64,000 nt of DNA from Evansella halocellulosilytica (GTDB lineage: Bacteria > Bacillota > Bacilli > Bacillales > Salisediminibacteriaceae): the NCBI RefSeq assembly GCF_002335745.1, contig NZ_NIST01000001.1, positions 3,844,354-3,908,353 on the forward strand, read 5' to 3'. The notes beneath the pieces are model-generated. The model had not been told where the DNA came from and did no database searches. It was given only the letters and a program-made list of their open reading frames with translations. Of this stretch, positions 1-9,818 are shown piece after piece (positions within the stretch are counted from its first letter, which is position 1; each line of letters begins with the position of its first letter). A program made the position numbers and the translations under genes.

Positions 1-457
1 AATATGTATAATGGTCAATAATATTGAATTGATCACGATTATATGTTGCGGCTAGATGTCTTTCTGCCATTGCCATTCCGACAGCCATCGCAACACCTTG
101 ACCTAATGGACCAGTAGTAGCTTCCACCCCTGGTGTATGACCGAATTCAGGGTGTCCTGGTGTTTTACTATCCCATTGACGGAAGTTTTTTAAATCTTCC
201 ATTGAAACATCATACCCATGTAGATGTAACAAGCTGTAAAGGAGCATCGATCCATGACCTGCTGATAATACAAATCTGTCACGGTTAAACCAATCCGGGT
301 TTTTAGGGTTGTGATTCATAAATGTTGAAAAAAGTTTGTAAGCCATTGGTGCAGCCCCCATCGGCATCCCAGGGTGGCCTGATTGTGCTTTTTCGATACT
401 ATCAATTGCTAGTGTTCGTATCGTATTAATTGATAACGTATCAATATTGCCTGACAT
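1..457 (-). CDS. tkt: Transketolase, N-terminal part (cut by window edge)
   Basis: Thiamine-diphosphate enzyme of the pentose phosphate pathway that moves two-carbon ketol units between sugar phosphates in the cytosol. Only the first ~152 codons are in the window; the gene runs off the left edge. The start reads [19 protein letters not shown], with the conserved [11 protein letters not shown] stretch at residues 27-37, an [14 protein letters not shown] stretch after it and the GPLGQG loop near residue 113, all typical of transketolase. The ATG at 457 is preceded by GAAAGGATG about 6 bases upstream; an upstream ATG at 467 is out of frame. The neighbour ynzC is the same one found beside tkt in B. 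subtilis. Identification is secure; the C-terminal half cannot be judged. Confidence 0.96.
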   Translation of the reverse strand, partial: MSGNIDTLSINTIRTLAIDSIEKAQSGHPGMPMGAAPMAYKLFSTFMNHNPKNPDWFNRDRFVLSAGHGSMLLYSLLHLHGYDVSMEDLKNFRQWDSKTPGHPEFGHTPGVEATTGPLGQGVAMAVGMAMAERHLAATYNRDQFNIIDHYTY

Positions 458-982
458 GAATGTTCATCCTTTCGTTTTCAAATGTTGACAACTTCAAGTC
501 AATCATATACTTATTTTATCTTGAAAACAAGCGTTAATCGAAGAGTTTGTGCTTAATTTAACATAATCTTAATCCCCGTTCATTTCATTTTGAATTAAAT
601 GGTTTCCATATCATTATCTGTCATGAGAACTCCAAAACTTTCTACATAAATAAAGTGACAATTTTGTGAAAGTCATGAACTTTTATATTGATCACTTTTG
701 ACGTTTTAATTTCGTCTGTTGTAACAGGATTCCACCTACACTTACTGTACGGATCCATAAACCAATACTCCTTGCCATCAATCAGGAGTGTACGGCATCC
801 ACTCACCTTAACTTCTCGACCTTCATTTTGTCCTACGGAAACGCCGAAGTCACCACATCCGTGTGGAAACTCGTGATGTAAACGCTAGTCGCTGAGCTAG
901 ACGTAACAACTATTTCGAGAACTTATCTACAAGATAAATCTATAGTTTCCAAAACAATAAAAAAAGACAAAATGACCATTGA
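458..982. other. Gene-poor spacer between tkt and ynzC
   Basis: About 525 bases without a credible gene. The right part holds one copy of an interspersed repeat (831-902) and, before it, an inverted repeat ACTCCT (767-772) / AGGAGT (784-789) flanked by two near-identical TGTACGG(C)ATCC words. The ynzC terminator lies at its right edge. A 62-codon plus-strand frame over 688-876 is made largely of the repeat and has no sensible start signal, so I do not call it. Confidence 0.7.
831..902. repeat. Interspersed repeat family A, copy 1
   Basis: A ~72-bp segment that recurs at 21706-21775. Shared words include AACGCCGAAGTC, CCACATCCGTGTGGAA and CTCGTGATGTAAA, with a GAGCTAGAC end. It contains a CCACA-TCCG-TGTGG hairpin. 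Both copies lie between genes, one downstream of ynzC, the other between miaB and kbl. Differences between the copies are mostly outside the hairpin arms. Confidence 0.75.
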
Positions 983-995
983 TTAATGAGTCATT
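957..995 (-). terminator. Intrinsic terminator of ynzC
   Basis: On the minus strand AATGAC (990-995) pairs with GTCATT (971-976), followed by TTGTCTTTTTTTATTG. The hairpin overlaps the last codons and stop of ynzC, so it probably ends the yneA-yneB-ynzC transcript. Confidence 0.6.
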
Positions 996-1219
996 CCGTC
1001 TCCACCTTTTTCTCTTTTTAACTTCTCAGGAGTTACGTCATTTCCTTCATCATCGACAACCTTAACGGATTTCAACTGATTTTTGAAAGATTTTCGGACG
1101 TTTTTTAAATAAGCTTCTCTCAGTTCTTTTTGCTCTTTTTGCTCTTTCAAGGTTAACCCTTCAGATTTGGATTTCCTTGATAATTCATTTATACGTTGAA
1201 TCTTGTCTTTGCTTAACAT
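983..1219 (-). CDS. ynzC: DUF896 / UPF0291 family small protein YnzC
   Basis: A 78-residue charged, mostly helical protein of unknown biochemical role. It matches the B. subtilis YnzC pattern: LSKDKIQRINELSRKSK at the N-terminus, EQKELREAYLKNVRKSFKN in the middle, and the hallmark DEGNDVTPEKLKREK near the C-terminus. I chose ATG at 1219 because GGAGGG lies just upstream; the longer frame to 1276 has no ribosome site and its extra residues are unlike the family. It is the third gene of the SOS-type yneA-yneB-ynzC cluster and therefore probably LexA-controlled by position. Confidence 0.93.
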   Translation of the reverse strand: MLSKDKIQRINELSRKSKSEGLTLKEQKEQKELREAYLKNVRKSFKNQLKSVKVVDDEGNDVTPEKLKREKGGDGMTH

Positions 1220-1272
1220 TTTTAACCCTCCAATATTCAGTATTTCTATCGTACATAACATTATTGGAGGTT

Positions 1273-2249
<977 letters not shown>

Positions 2250-2267
2250 TGTTATCACTCCATTAAT

Positions 2268-2281
2268 CGAATGTTTGTTCG
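2268..2281. promoter_or_regulatory. LexA box 1 (yneA side, one mismatch)
   Basis: CGAATGTTTGTTCG matches the Bacillus SOS consensus CGAACNNNNGTTCG except for one base in the left arm. It lies just downstream of the yneA -10 element, where a bound repressor would block transcription start. Confidence 0.75.
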
Positions 2282-2286
2282 TACAT

Positions 2287-2315
2287 ATAATATCAAGAAC
2301 AGGTGTTCGTGTCAA
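2287..2315 (-). promoter_or_regulatory. yneA promoter (sigma-A type)
   Basis: On the minus strand a perfect -35 TTGACA (2310-2315) is followed after 17 bases by TATTAT (2287-2292). The spacer consists largely of LexA box 2. Confidence 0.8.
2296..2309. promoter_or_regulatory. LexA box 2 (consensus arms)
   Basis: AGAACAGGTGTTCG contains the perfect half-sites GAAC and GTTC separated by four bases. It fills the spacer of the yneA promoter. Confidence 0.85.
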
Positions 2316-2326
2316 CAACAAAAAAG

Positions 2327-2340
2327 AGAACGAATGTTTG
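2327..2340. promoter_or_regulatory. LexA box 3 (lexA side, one mismatch)
   Basis: AGAACGAATGTTTG has GAAC and GTTT half-sites and overlaps the lexA -35 element, giving autoregulation. The same core word (GAACGAATGTTTG, reverse strand) recurs upstream of recA. Confidence 0.78.
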
Positions 2341-2366
2341 CATACCATTTCTGTCCATGGTATAAT
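2338..2366 (+). promoter_or_regulatory. lexA promoter (sigma-A type)
   Basis: -35 TTGCAT (2338-2343), 17-base spacer, perfect -10 TATAAT (2361-2366). LexA box 3 overlaps the -35. Confidence 0.8.
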
Positions 2367-2450
2367 GTTCCTGAACTAGAGTAGTCAGTGAAAATAGATT
2401 CCTTAAATAAATCCATTGATAAATTCACTTTATACAAAGAGGTGCATCAA

Positions 2451-3074
2451 ATGACGAAATTATCAAAAAGACAGCAAGATATACTTTCTTTCATAAAAGA
2501 CAAAGTAAAAGAAAAAGGCTATCCACCTTCTGTGAGGGAAATTGGCGAAGCAGTTGGACTAGCTTCTAGCTCTACTGTTCATGGACACTTATCCCGACTA
2601 GAAAAAAAGGGCTACATACGTCGTGATCCAACTAAGCCGCGGGCAATTGAAGTAATTGGATTAGAAAAGGAAACTTCTCACGTCTCAGAATCCCCTTCTT
2701 TATACATTCCTGTCATCGGTAAAGTTACGGCCGGTTCACCGATTACTGCGATTGAAAATATTGAGGAATACTTACCTATGCCTGCACATTTAGCAGGTGA
2801 CGAAAATTCGTTCATCTTAGAAATTCAAGGGGATTCTATGATTGAAGCAGGTATTTTCGACGGGGATTATGTTGTTGTCAGACAACAGCAAAGTGCAAAC
2901 AACGGTGACATCGTTGTTGCGATGACTGAAGATGATGAAGCAACGGTAAAAAGATTTTTTAAAGAAAGAGACCACATTCGGCTGCAGCCAGAAAACTCTA
3001 CGCTTGAGCCAATTATTTTAAGAAATGTTCATATTTTAGGTAAAGTTATCGGCGTCTTCCGTACGATCCATTAA
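2451..3074 (+). CDS. lexA: SOS repressor LexA
   Basis: A 207-residue repressor that binds SOS boxes and cleaves itself when RecA filaments form. The N-terminal winged helix (1-70) reads [18 protein letters not shown] with [19 protein letters not shown] as the recognition region. The cleavage site Ala94-Gly95 lies in KVTAGSP, and the catalytic dyad is Ser129 (GDSMIEAG) and Lys167 (TVKRF). I used ATG 2451 with the ribosome site AGAGGTG; the in-frame ATG at 2388 adds 21 residues that the family lacks and has no ribosome site. It diverges from yneA and converges on glnA. Confidence 0.97.
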   Translation: MTKLSKRQQDILSFIKDKVKEKGYPPSVREIGEAVGLASSSTVHGHLSRLEKKGYIRRDPTKPRAIEVIGLEKETSHVSESPSLYIPVIGKVTAGSPITAIENIEEYLPMPAHLAGDENSFILEIQGDSMIEAGIFDGDYVVVRQQQSANNGDIVVAMTEDDEATVKRFFKERDHIRLQPENSTLEPIILRNVHILGKVIGVFRTIH

Positions 3075-3111
3075 ACTAGCACTTTTTCTTATCACTTCTC
3101 CTATAACGCAA

Positions 3112-3141
3112 GAAGGCAAGACCAGCTCTGGCCTTGCCTTC
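3112..3141 (+). terminator. Hairpin downstream of lexA
   Basis: GAAGGCAAG (3112-3120) pairs with CTTGCCTTC (3133-3141); an inner CC/GG pair tightens the loop. Only a short T-stretch follows (CTTTAG), so it may be a weak terminator or an mRNA 3'-end stabiliser. Confidence 0.5.
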
Positions 3142-3192
3142 CTTTAGTCGTATATTATTATACAATTTATGATTAATAAACCTTCTCAAACG

Positions 3193-3236
3193 AAAAACCG
3201 TTAGAACCATTTCGGATCTAACGGTTTCATTTTTTA
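3193..3236. terminator. Bidirectional terminator between lexA and glnA
   Basis: AAACCGTTAGA (3195-3205) pairs perfectly with TCTAACGGTTT (3217-3227). T-runs follow on both strands: CATTTTTTAAT on plus and GGTTTTTCGTTT on minus. It serves both convergent genes and touches the glnA stop codon. Confidence 0.85.
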
Positions 3237-4571
3237 ATATGTGCTTAAATATTGCTCTCTCTCCCATGGGTGAACTTGGGTACGGAACATATCCCACTCA
3301 ATTTCTTTCGCTTCAATAAAGTGCTCTAAAGCGTGCTCACCTAGAGATTTTGTAATTGTTTCATTCGTTTTCAATGCATCAATGGCACCCTTTAATGTTG
3401 CCGGTAATGCACGGATCCCTTCTGATTCACGCTCAGCTTCATCCATTGCATAAATATTTCGGTTCGTCTCTTTCGGAGGTGTCATTTCTTGACGTACCCC
3501 GTCAAGGCCAGCAGCTAACAGTGCTGCCATTGCTAAGTACGGATTCGCAGATGGATCTGGACTGCGGACCTCAATACGAGTACTTAGTCCTCTTGAAGAT
3601 GGAATACGTACTAACGGAGAACGGTTTCTCATCGACCAAGCAATGTAACATGGCGCTTCATAGCCTGGTACTAATCGTTTATACGAGTTAACTGTTGGGT
3701 TTGTAATGGCAGTAAATGCATCTGCATGATTAAGTATTCCAGCTAAGAATTGCATAGCCGTTTCACTTAGTTGGTTTGGCGTATTTGGATCGTAGAATGC
3801 ATTTTCTTTTTCTCCTCTGAATAGAGACATATTTGCATGCATCCCGCTCCCATTAACTCCAAACAATGGTTTCGGCATAAATGTTGCGTGCAATCCATGC
3901 TTACGTGCAATTGTTTTTACGACAAGCTTAAACGTTTGAATGTTATCACATGTCGTGACTGCATCAGCATATTTAAAGTCAATCTCATGTTGCCCTGGTG
4001 CAACCTCATGGTGAGAAGCTTCTATTTCAAATCCCATATCTTCTAATTCTAATACGATATCACGACGGCAGTTTTCCCCTAGATCTGTCGGTGCTAAGTC
4101 GAAGTATCCGCCTTTGTCGTTTAATTCTAAAGTTGGTTCACCTTTTTCATCATTTTTGAAAAGGAAAAACTCCGGTTCTGGACCAATATTAAAATCTGAA
4201 AATCCTAATTCCTCTGCTTCTTTTAAAACGCGTTTTAATACGCCGCGTGGATCGCCGTCAAATGGTGTTCCATCTGGGTTATAAACGTCACAAATTAAAC
4301 GTGCAACTTTTCCTTTTTCCGGAGTCCAAGGGAAAATCACCCATGTATCTAAATCTGGATATAAATACATATCAGATTCTTCAATTCGAACGAATCCTTC
4401 AATTGACGAACCGTCAAACATCATTAAATTATCTAATGCTTTTGGGAGTTGGTCTACTGGAATTTCTACGTTCTTAATAATTCCTAGCAAATCTGTAAAT
4501 TGTAGTCTGATAAATCGTACATTTTCTTCTTCAGCCATTCTCGTAATGTCTTCTTTTGAATACTTACTCAT
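3234..4571 (-). CDS. glnA: Type I glutamine synthetase
   Basis: A 445-residue enzyme that makes glutamine from glutamate, ammonia and ATP as a cytosolic dodecamer. The start is [20 protein letters not shown]; conserved blocks are [19 protein letters not shown] near 54-72, [12 protein letters not shown] with metal/glutamate ligands, [20 protein letters not shown], and [16 protein letters not shown]. Length fits the feedback-inhibited GSI-alpha form of Bacillus, which in B. subtilis also controls the regulators GlnR and TnrA. In B. subtilis the gene directly upstream is glnR; here it is absent, leaving glnA alone behind a ~485-base leader that holds a GlnR/TnrA-type box. Start ATG 4571 is preceded by AAGGAGGAG. 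Confidence 0.97.
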   Translation of the reverse strand: MSKYSKEDITRMAEEENVRFIRLQFTDLLGIIKNVEIPVDQLPKALDNLMMFDGSSIEGFVRIEESDMYLYPDLDTWVIFPWTPEKGKVARLICDVYNPDGTPFDGDPRGVLKRVLKEAEELGFSDFNIGPEPEFFLFKNDEKGEPTLELNDKGGYFDLAPTDLGENCRRDIVLELEDMGFEIEASHHEVAPGQHEIDFKYADAVTTCDNIQTFKLVVKTIARKHGLHATFMPKPLFGVNGSGMHANMSLFRGEKENAFYDPNTPNQLSETAMQFLAGILNHADAFTAITNPTVNSYKRLVPGYEAPCYIAWSMRNRSPLVRIPSSRGLSTRIEVRSPDPSANPYLAMAALLAAGLDGVRQEMTPPKETNRNIYAMDEAERESEGIRALPATLKGAIDALKTNETITKSLGEHALEHFIEAKEIEWDMFRTQVHPWEREQYLSTY

Positions 4572-5056
4572 CTACATTTCTCCTCCTTAAAATATTCAAT
4601 GCTTTACAAAGCATTTGCTTACGTTGTTTACCTTTTTCTTTCTGGCTTTTTTCTGTATACTGTTTCTACTTTTAACATCGCAGTTGAAACCCTAAGACAT
4701 AGAAATAGCAACAGTCTTTTAGAATAAAAGCCAACTTACTCAAGCAAAAATGTGCAGCTGCATTTTATAGCCAACTCCGATCATATTCTGCTCTCTTACG
4801 TTATACACATCGTAACGAATATTCCGTGTTGCATGTCATACTATGTTAGATAATCTGACAAAGAAATTTTCCGAAAAATGAATATCGTCTCGTTATTCCT
4901 GCATTATAACGGAAACCATATAAAATTTAAGTAAGTAGTGATTTTATTATATTGATTATGTTAACCATTTCTCTCCTAGATTATCATTCCCTCCAATTCG
5001 CTTAATTAAATAAATCATATTCATGTAAAAAAAGAATGGACATCATATCCACTCTT
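4572..5056. other. glnA leader region where glnR would be expected
   Basis: 485 bases without a coding frame. Reading both strands I see no remnant of the MerR-type GlnR protein: no helix-turn-helix and no conserved C-terminal RGDMSRFF-like end next to glnA. The region holds the GlnR/TnrA-type box at 4844-4860, with a second, overlapping, poorer match starting near 4834 (TGTCATACTATGTTAGA). Confidence 0.65.
4844..4860. promoter_or_regulatory. GlnR/TnrA-type operator upstream of glnA
   Basis: TGTTAGATAATCTGACA fits the palindromic consensus TGTNA-N7-TNACA exactly. The family of nitrogen regulators that bind it represses glnA when glutamine is plentiful. It lies ~275 bases upstream of the glnA start, so the leader would be long. 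Confidence 0.7.
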
Positions 5057-6328
5057 TTAATCTTGCTTTTCACGTAAAGAGCATAACCCTTGATCAAACA
5101 AGGACTTAACTGCATCAAAAACGCTAATTTTTACGTGCTCATATGTTAGTCCGCCTTGGACGTATGCTGTATAGGGTGGACGAATTGGACCATCAGCTGT
5201 TAACTCAATACTTGCACCTTGAATAAATGTTCCGGCAGCCATAATAACGTCATCTTTATAACCCGGCATATAACTAGGCTGCGGCTTTACATGTGCATCT
5301 ACTGGAGAAGCTCCTTGGATCGCCTGACAAAATGATATCATCGTTTCTTTCGTAGGAAAATTAACAGATTGAATAAGATCAGTACGTTCTTCAGTCCAGC
5401 TAGGTGATGTTTCCATTCCGATTTCTTCAAGAAACTTTGCCGTAAACAAAGCTCCTTTCACCGCTTGATTGACGATATGAGGGGCTAAGAAAAAGCCTTG
5501 ATACATTTCTAGTAAACTGTAAAGTGAAGCCCCGCCTTCTAAACCAATTCCAGGTGCAGTAAGACGGTAGCCGCACAAATCAATATACTTCTTTTTCCCA
5601 ACTAGATATCCACCTGTTTTGACGATTCCACCGCCAGGATTTTTAATTAACGAACCTGCAATTAAATCAGCACCTACATCAGTTGGCTCTTGCTTTTCTA
5701 CAAATTCTCCGTAACAATTGTCTACAAATACGATGATCGTCTCGTCAATTTCTTTTACAAAACGAATCATTTCCTTTATCTGATTGATTGTAAATGACGG
5801 ACGGGAGTCATAGCCTTTTGATCGTTGAATCCCTATCACTTTCGTATTCGAGCGAATGGTCTGTTGAATGAGCTCATAATCAACTGCTTCTTCTTTTAAC
5901 GGCACATAACGATAATCAATACCAAATTCTTTCAATGACCCAGATTGTTCCCCTCTAACACCTACAACTTCCTCAAGTGTATCGTACGGCTTTCCTGTTA
6001 TGTATAGCAGTTCATCTCCTGGTCTAAGCACCCCGAATAAAGCAGTACTGATTGCATGTGTACCAGAAACGATCTGAGGACGGACGATCGCTTTTTCACC
6101 ACCGAAAACTTCAGCATATATTCGCTCAAGTGTATCACGGCCAGGATCATCATATCCATATCCAGTAGAAGCTTGAAAATGAAAGTCTGAAACTTCGTGA
6201 TTCTTAAAAGCGCTTAATACTTTTCGCTGATTGTACTCACTAACTTCATCTCTTTTTAGAAAATACGGTTGGAGTGCCTTTTCTGTTTGTTCGCGCATAT
6301 CTTCAAGTTTTTTTATGTCTTTATTCAT
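5057..6328 (-). CDS. ynbB: PLP-dependent methionine gamma-lyase family protein YnbB
   Basis: A 423-residue fold-type I PLP enzyme of the family annotated as aluminium-resistance or methionine gamma-lyase-like (PF06838). The N-terminus (MNKDIKKLEDMREQTEKAL) is followed by FHFQASTGYGYDDPGRDTLE near 50, an IVSGTHAISTALFGVLRPGD cofactor region near 85-105, FVDNCYGEF (cofactor aspartate) near 210, and a SLIKNPGGG segment near 230 that carries the likely PLP lysine. It sits 12 bases after hflX and precedes the glnA leader, the B. subtilis order. Real substrate unknown. ATG 6328 follows AAAGGAG. Confidence 0.92.
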   Translation of the reverse strand: MNKDIKKLEDMREQTEKALQPYFLKRDEVSEYNQRKVLSAFKNHEVSDFHFQASTGYGYDDPGRDTLERIYAEVFGGEKAIVRPQIVSGTHAISTALFGVLRPGDELLYITGKPYDTLEEVVGVRGEQSGSLKEFGIDYRYVPLKEEAVDYELIQQTIRSNTKVIGIQRSKGYDSRPSFTINQIKEMIRFVKEIDETIIVFVDNCYGEFVEKQEPTDVGADLIAGSLIKNPGGGIVKTGGYLVGKKKYIDLCGYRLTAPGIGLEGGASLYSLLEMYQGFFLAPHIVNQAVKGALFTAKFLEEIGMETSPSWTEERTDLIQSVNFPTKETMISFCQAIQGASPVDAHVKPQPSYMPGYKDDVIMAAGTFIQGASIELTADGPIRPPYTAYVQGGLTYEHVKISVFDAVKSLFDQGLCSLREKQD

Positions 6329-6340
6329 GATTGTACTCCT

Positions 6341-7615
6341 TTAATCATCATTTTCATGTCTTGCTTGCATTTCATGGTAAATCGCTGAATCCGGAGAAGC
6401 ATAGCCGCGAACAAAATACTGCTCTCTGTCTTCGTCAAAATATCTTTCAATTTGGATAGTCTCTTGCTGTAACCGGTGAAGGAGCTTCCCTTCATTTCCT
6501 TCAAGGTACACAATATAAGGCGAAAACTGTTCTTCCATAACTGATTCAATTTTTTCTTTCAGTTTATCTAAGTCACTATCATCATGCGCACTAATTAAGA
6601 TAGATGGTCCTTTCGTATAAGGGAAGAAATCTCCATATAAAGCATCCCGTTTATTGTATACAGTCAATATAGGAAGCTTGTCTGCTTCTAATTCTTCTAA
6701 CAAGCTGTACACCGTTTTTTCATGATTTGGAAAATCAGCATTGGATGCATCGACAACATGAATAATTAAATCAGCCTCCTTCACTTCCTCTAATGTTGAA
6801 CGGAACGCCGCTATGAGTGATGTTGGCAGCTGTTGAATGAACCCAACAGTATCTGTTAACAGTACTTCCATTCCTGATGGTAACTTCATTTTTTTCGTCG
6901 TCGGATCTAATGTAGCGAACAATTGATTTTCTACGTATACATCCGCTTCAGAAAGACGATGCAGCAATGTTGATTTCCCTGCATTTGTATAACCAGCTAA
7001 AGCAATTTGAAACGCTTGATTCTTTTTCCTTCTACTACGGTAACGTTCTCGATGAGAAACGATGTTCTCTAATTGTCGTTTTATATCAGTCATTCGATTA
7101 CGAATGTGGCGTTGATCGACTTCTAATTGTGTTTCACCAGGTCCTCTCGTTCCAATTCCGCCCCCTAAACGAGACAGCATTTGTCCTTGCCCGCGTAATC
7201 GAGGTAATAAATAGCTTAATTGTGCAAGTTCTACTTGTAATTTCCCTTCTTTTGAACCTGCACGGCTTGCAAAAATATCTAAAATTAATTGAGTTCTGTC
7301 AATCACTTTTACGTCTAATGATGACGTCATATTGCGCAATTGCGAGGGTGACAGTTCATCATTAAAAATAATTAGCTCTACCTCATATTCATCGATAAGC
7401 ACTTTCAGTTCATTTACTTTACCTTTCCCGATGTACGTTGCTGAATCAGGCTTTTCGCGATTTTGCGTCACTTCCATCACGACGGTTCCTCCAGCCGTTT
7501 TCGTTAAGGCTCTTAATTCTTCCATACGATATAAAAAAGACTCTTCGTCGATGTCTTGGCTTTTCACACCGACGATCAGTACTTTTTCATCTTCAACATT
7601 CCATTGTTCGTTCAA
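6341..7615 (-). CDS. hflX: Ribosome-associated GTPase HflX
   Basis: A 424-residue GTPase that splits or rescues stalled 70S ribosomes. The N-terminal HflX domain (about 20-195) has [12 protein letters not shown], the family block [20 protein letters not shown] and the glycine-rich loop [15 protein letters not shown] near 151-164; the G domain starts with the P-loop GYTNAGKST (208-216), [10 protein letters not shown] as G3 and NKRD as G4. The start is TTG at 7615, eight bases after a perfect AGGAGG, with no better ATG nearby. B. subtilis calls it YnbA; it sits between spoVK and ynbB there too. Confidence 0.95.
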   Translation of the reverse strand: MNEQWNVEDEKVLIVGVKSQDIDEESFLYRMEELRALTKTAGGTVVMEVTQNREKPDSATYIGKGKVNELKVLIDEYEVELIIFNDELSPSQLRNMTSSLDVKVIDRTQLILDIFASRAGSKEGKLQVELAQLSYLLPRLRGQGQMLSRLGGGIGTRGPGETQLEVDQRHIRNRMTDIKRQLENIVSHRERYRSRRKKNQAFQIALAGYTNAGKSTLLHRLSEADVYVENQLFATLDPTTKKMKLPSGMEVLLTDTVGFIQQLPTSLIAAFRSTLEEVKEADLIIHVVDASNADFPNHEKTVYSLLEELEADKLPILTVYNKRDALYGDFFPYTKGPSILISAHDDSDLDKLKEKIESVMEEQFSPYIVYLEGNEGKLLHRLQQETIQIERYFDEDREQYFVRGYASPDSAIYHEMQARHENDD

Positions 7616-7641
7616 TATGTTTTCCTCCTAAAAATGACTGT

Positions 7642-8598
7642 CTAAAATGACTCATTCGTAAAATAATAAGCTTTTCTCAAATCTTTACTTGTTAATGTCA
7701 TCAGCTTCTTTTTATGATAATTATCTTCTTCTAATAAACGTACCGCCTGAGCACGAATACTTTTCTCCAACAAATTTCGGATAAACCGTCCATTACTAAA
7801 ATGCTCATACTCTTCTTGTTTCGCTTCAATTAACAGTTGCCGTAACACATTTTCCGCATCCTCATTCAGCTCATACTCCCGCTCTTTGATCATTTGGTTC
7901 GCAATCATCATCAATTCATTTACGGAGTAGTTTGGGAACGTAAGCTTCATTGGAAACCTTGACGGCAGTCCAGGATTCAGCTTTAAAAACCGGTCCATTT
8001 CTTTTGGATATCCAGCTAAAATGAGTACAAAACTATGCTGTTGGTCTTCCATTGCTTTGACTAGCGTGTCAATCGCTTCTTTTCCGAAGTCTTTTTCTCC
8101 GCCTCGTGCTAAAGAATAGGCTTCATCCACAAATAGTATACCACCAATTGCCTTTTGAATAAGGTCCCGTGTCTTTTGAGCTGTATGACCAATGTATTCT
8201 CCTACTAGATCAGCCCGTTCCGCTTCAATTAAATGACCTTTTTCTAACACACCCATTTCTTTAAACAATTTGGCTATTAACCTGGCAACCGTTGTTTTAC
8301 CTGTACCAGGATTACCTTTAAACACCATATGCAGAACTTGTTTTCCAGCTTTTAATCCTTCTTCTTTCCGCTTTTCATTTAAATAGATCCAAGCATATAT
8401 TTCTTTAATAAATTGTTTAATATGGTTTAAACCAATAAACTTCTCTAAATCAGCTTCAATATCTTTAAAAGCAGCGTGCTTCGGCTCATGCAGCACATTC
8501 GACTCACGTTCTGAGATTTCCTGACTTGCTGATGTATTTTTTAAAACGATATTTATCTGACCTTTTCGCTTCATTTTTGACTGTTCCAATGAGGTCAC
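7642..8598 (-). CDS. spoVK: Stage V sporulation AAA ATPase SpoVK
   Basis: A 318-residue AAA ATPase needed in B. subtilis for spore maturation; probably made in the mother cell. Walker A is GNPGTGKTT (95-103), Walker B and the sensor region read GILFVDEAYSLARGGEKDFG (~153-172), and an SRFPMKLTF arginine-finger region follows. CbxX/CfxQ-type features (EIYAWIYLNEKR before Walker A) are clear. The longest start is GTG 8598; TTG or ATG codons slightly inside are also possible, because the site GAGGAC is too close to the GTG. Divergent from the recombinase next to it. Confidence 0.93.
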   Translation of the reverse strand: MTSLEQSKMKRKGQINIVLKNTSASQEISERESNVLHEPKHAAFKDIEADLEKFIGLNHIKQFIKEIYAWIYLNEKRKEEGLKAGKQVLHMVFKGNPGTGKTTVARLIAKLFKEMGVLEKGHLIEAERADLVGEYIGHTAQKTRDLIQKAIGGILFVDEAYSLARGGEKDFGKEAIDTLVKAMEDQQHSFVLILAGYPKEMDRFLKLNPGLPSRFPMKLTFPNYSVNELMMIANQMIKEREYELNEDAENVLRQLLIEAKQEEYEHFSNGRFIRNLLEKSIRAQAVRLLEEDNYHKKKLMTLTSKDLRKAYYFTNESF

Positions 8599-8787
8599 CG
8601 TCCTCTATTGTATAGTGGAAAGAATCCTGTCACAACTACTATACGCAAAAGCTTCAAACACGTGACAAATGCCTATTCCCTTTACATAAAAAAATCATGC
8701 TACAATAATAAATAAAGTTTTTCTACTTTTATACATAAAGGACATAACGTTTACACGCTTCATAAACTTAACGTGAAGGTGATACAA

Positions 8788-9714
8788 ATGGAAGAAAGTA
8801 TACTTACATATTTACAAAAGATAAAAGCAAAACACCAACAGAGCACTGTAAAGCGCTATGAATATGACTTAGTCCAATTTTTTTCTTGGCTGAAATCAAC
8901 AGGTCGTTCTTTTCAATCGATTGATGACCTCCATTTATACTATACCTATTTATTGGACAATCAACGCTATTCCAAAAATAGTATTCGACGTGTTTTTGCC
9001 GTTTTAAAACAATATTTTCTTTTTATTGGTCATAAAGAAGCTGTCAAGACCATTGAAGCACTTATTCAAGAACAGCACTTAATACGAAAGATTGAAAAGA
9101 GTGACATTCTTTTTCCAGATGACATTCACCTACTTTTTCAAACATTTAAAAGTGATAAAGGACTTACCGATCACCAAAAAAAATTCCGGCATAAATTCCT
9201 ATACCGAAATGAGATGATTATAAATCTCATGTTAAATTACGGGTTATCTGTACAAGAAATAGCAAATATAACTGTAAACAATATTCACTTCACCTCAAAC
9301 ATGATTGGCGTTCAAACGAGGAAGCAGCAAATACGAACTATTTCAATTAGCAAAAGTGATAAAGAGAGTCTCTATCATTATTTTCTGTCAATACCTGAAC
9401 CAATCAGGCCTAACCGGTATGATAAACACGCTTTTTTTATCGCTTTTGATTACCAAAGAGGGACTTACAGGTGGAATTATACAAACGATGAACCTAAAGC
9501 TCTATCCGTCGTCGCTATTCAAAAAATGATTCGCACAGAAATGAGACGCGCAGGTTTGAAGAAGCATTACTCTGCGAGTAGCTTAAGAAAAACGTATATT
9601 TTCCAACAACTTTTAAGTGGAAAATCTAAGGAAGATCTTCAAAAAGAATTAGCTTTTAAAACGACACAGCCATTAGATCCATACGTTAGATTCATCGAAT
9701 CACTCAATGAATGA
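8788..9714 (+). CDS. Degenerate tyrosine recombinase (phage integrase family)
   Basis: A 308-residue protein with the layout of XerC/D-type recombinases: an N-terminal core-binding helical bundle (~1-100, with STVKRYEYDLVQFFSWLK and NSIRRVFAVLKQYFLF) and a C-terminal catalytic-like domain. In the catalytic boxes the first arginine is replaced by serine (NYGLSVQEI instead of xxGLRxxE). Box II keeps one arginine but has lost both histidines (SASSLRKTYI), and the last GHxS box reads AFKT. A possible tyrosine remains in LDPYVRF. It may bind DNA without cutting it. ATG 8788 follows GAAGGTGAT; the GTG at 8773 is less likely. I recall similar genes beside spoVK in other bacilli but cannot verify this. 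Confidence 0.82.
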   Translation: MEESILTYLQKIKAKHQQSTVKRYEYDLVQFFSWLKSTGRSFQSIDDLHLYYTYLLDNQRYSKNSIRRVFAVLKQYFLFIGHKEAVKTIEALIQEQHLIRKIEKSDILFPDDIHLLFQTFKSDKGLTDHQKKFRHKFLYRNEMIINLMLNYGLSVQEIANITVNNIHFTSNMIGVQTRKQQIRTISISKSDKESLYHYFLSIPEPIRPNRYDKHAFFIAFDYQRGTYRWNYTNDEPKALSVVAIQKMIRTEMRRAGLKKHYSASSLRKTYIFQQLLSGKSKEDLQKELAFKTTQPLDPYVRFIESLNE

Positions 9715-9818
9715 AATTACAGTGTCCATTCTACACATTGCTTATTTTAATAAAAACTTAAAAGAGTACGTTTTTGAATAATGATGTAGAGTAACGCATT
9801 GACAACTTCTTATCAAAG

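Noticed and set aside
688-876. 62-codon plus-strand frame
   Set aside because: Mostly repeat A; no start signal; its C-terminus repeats in the equally spurious frame at 21551-21751.
4572-5056. Degraded glnR
   Set aside because: Read both strands for the MerR helix-turn-helix and the conserved C-terminal end and found nothing; treated as true absence from this site.
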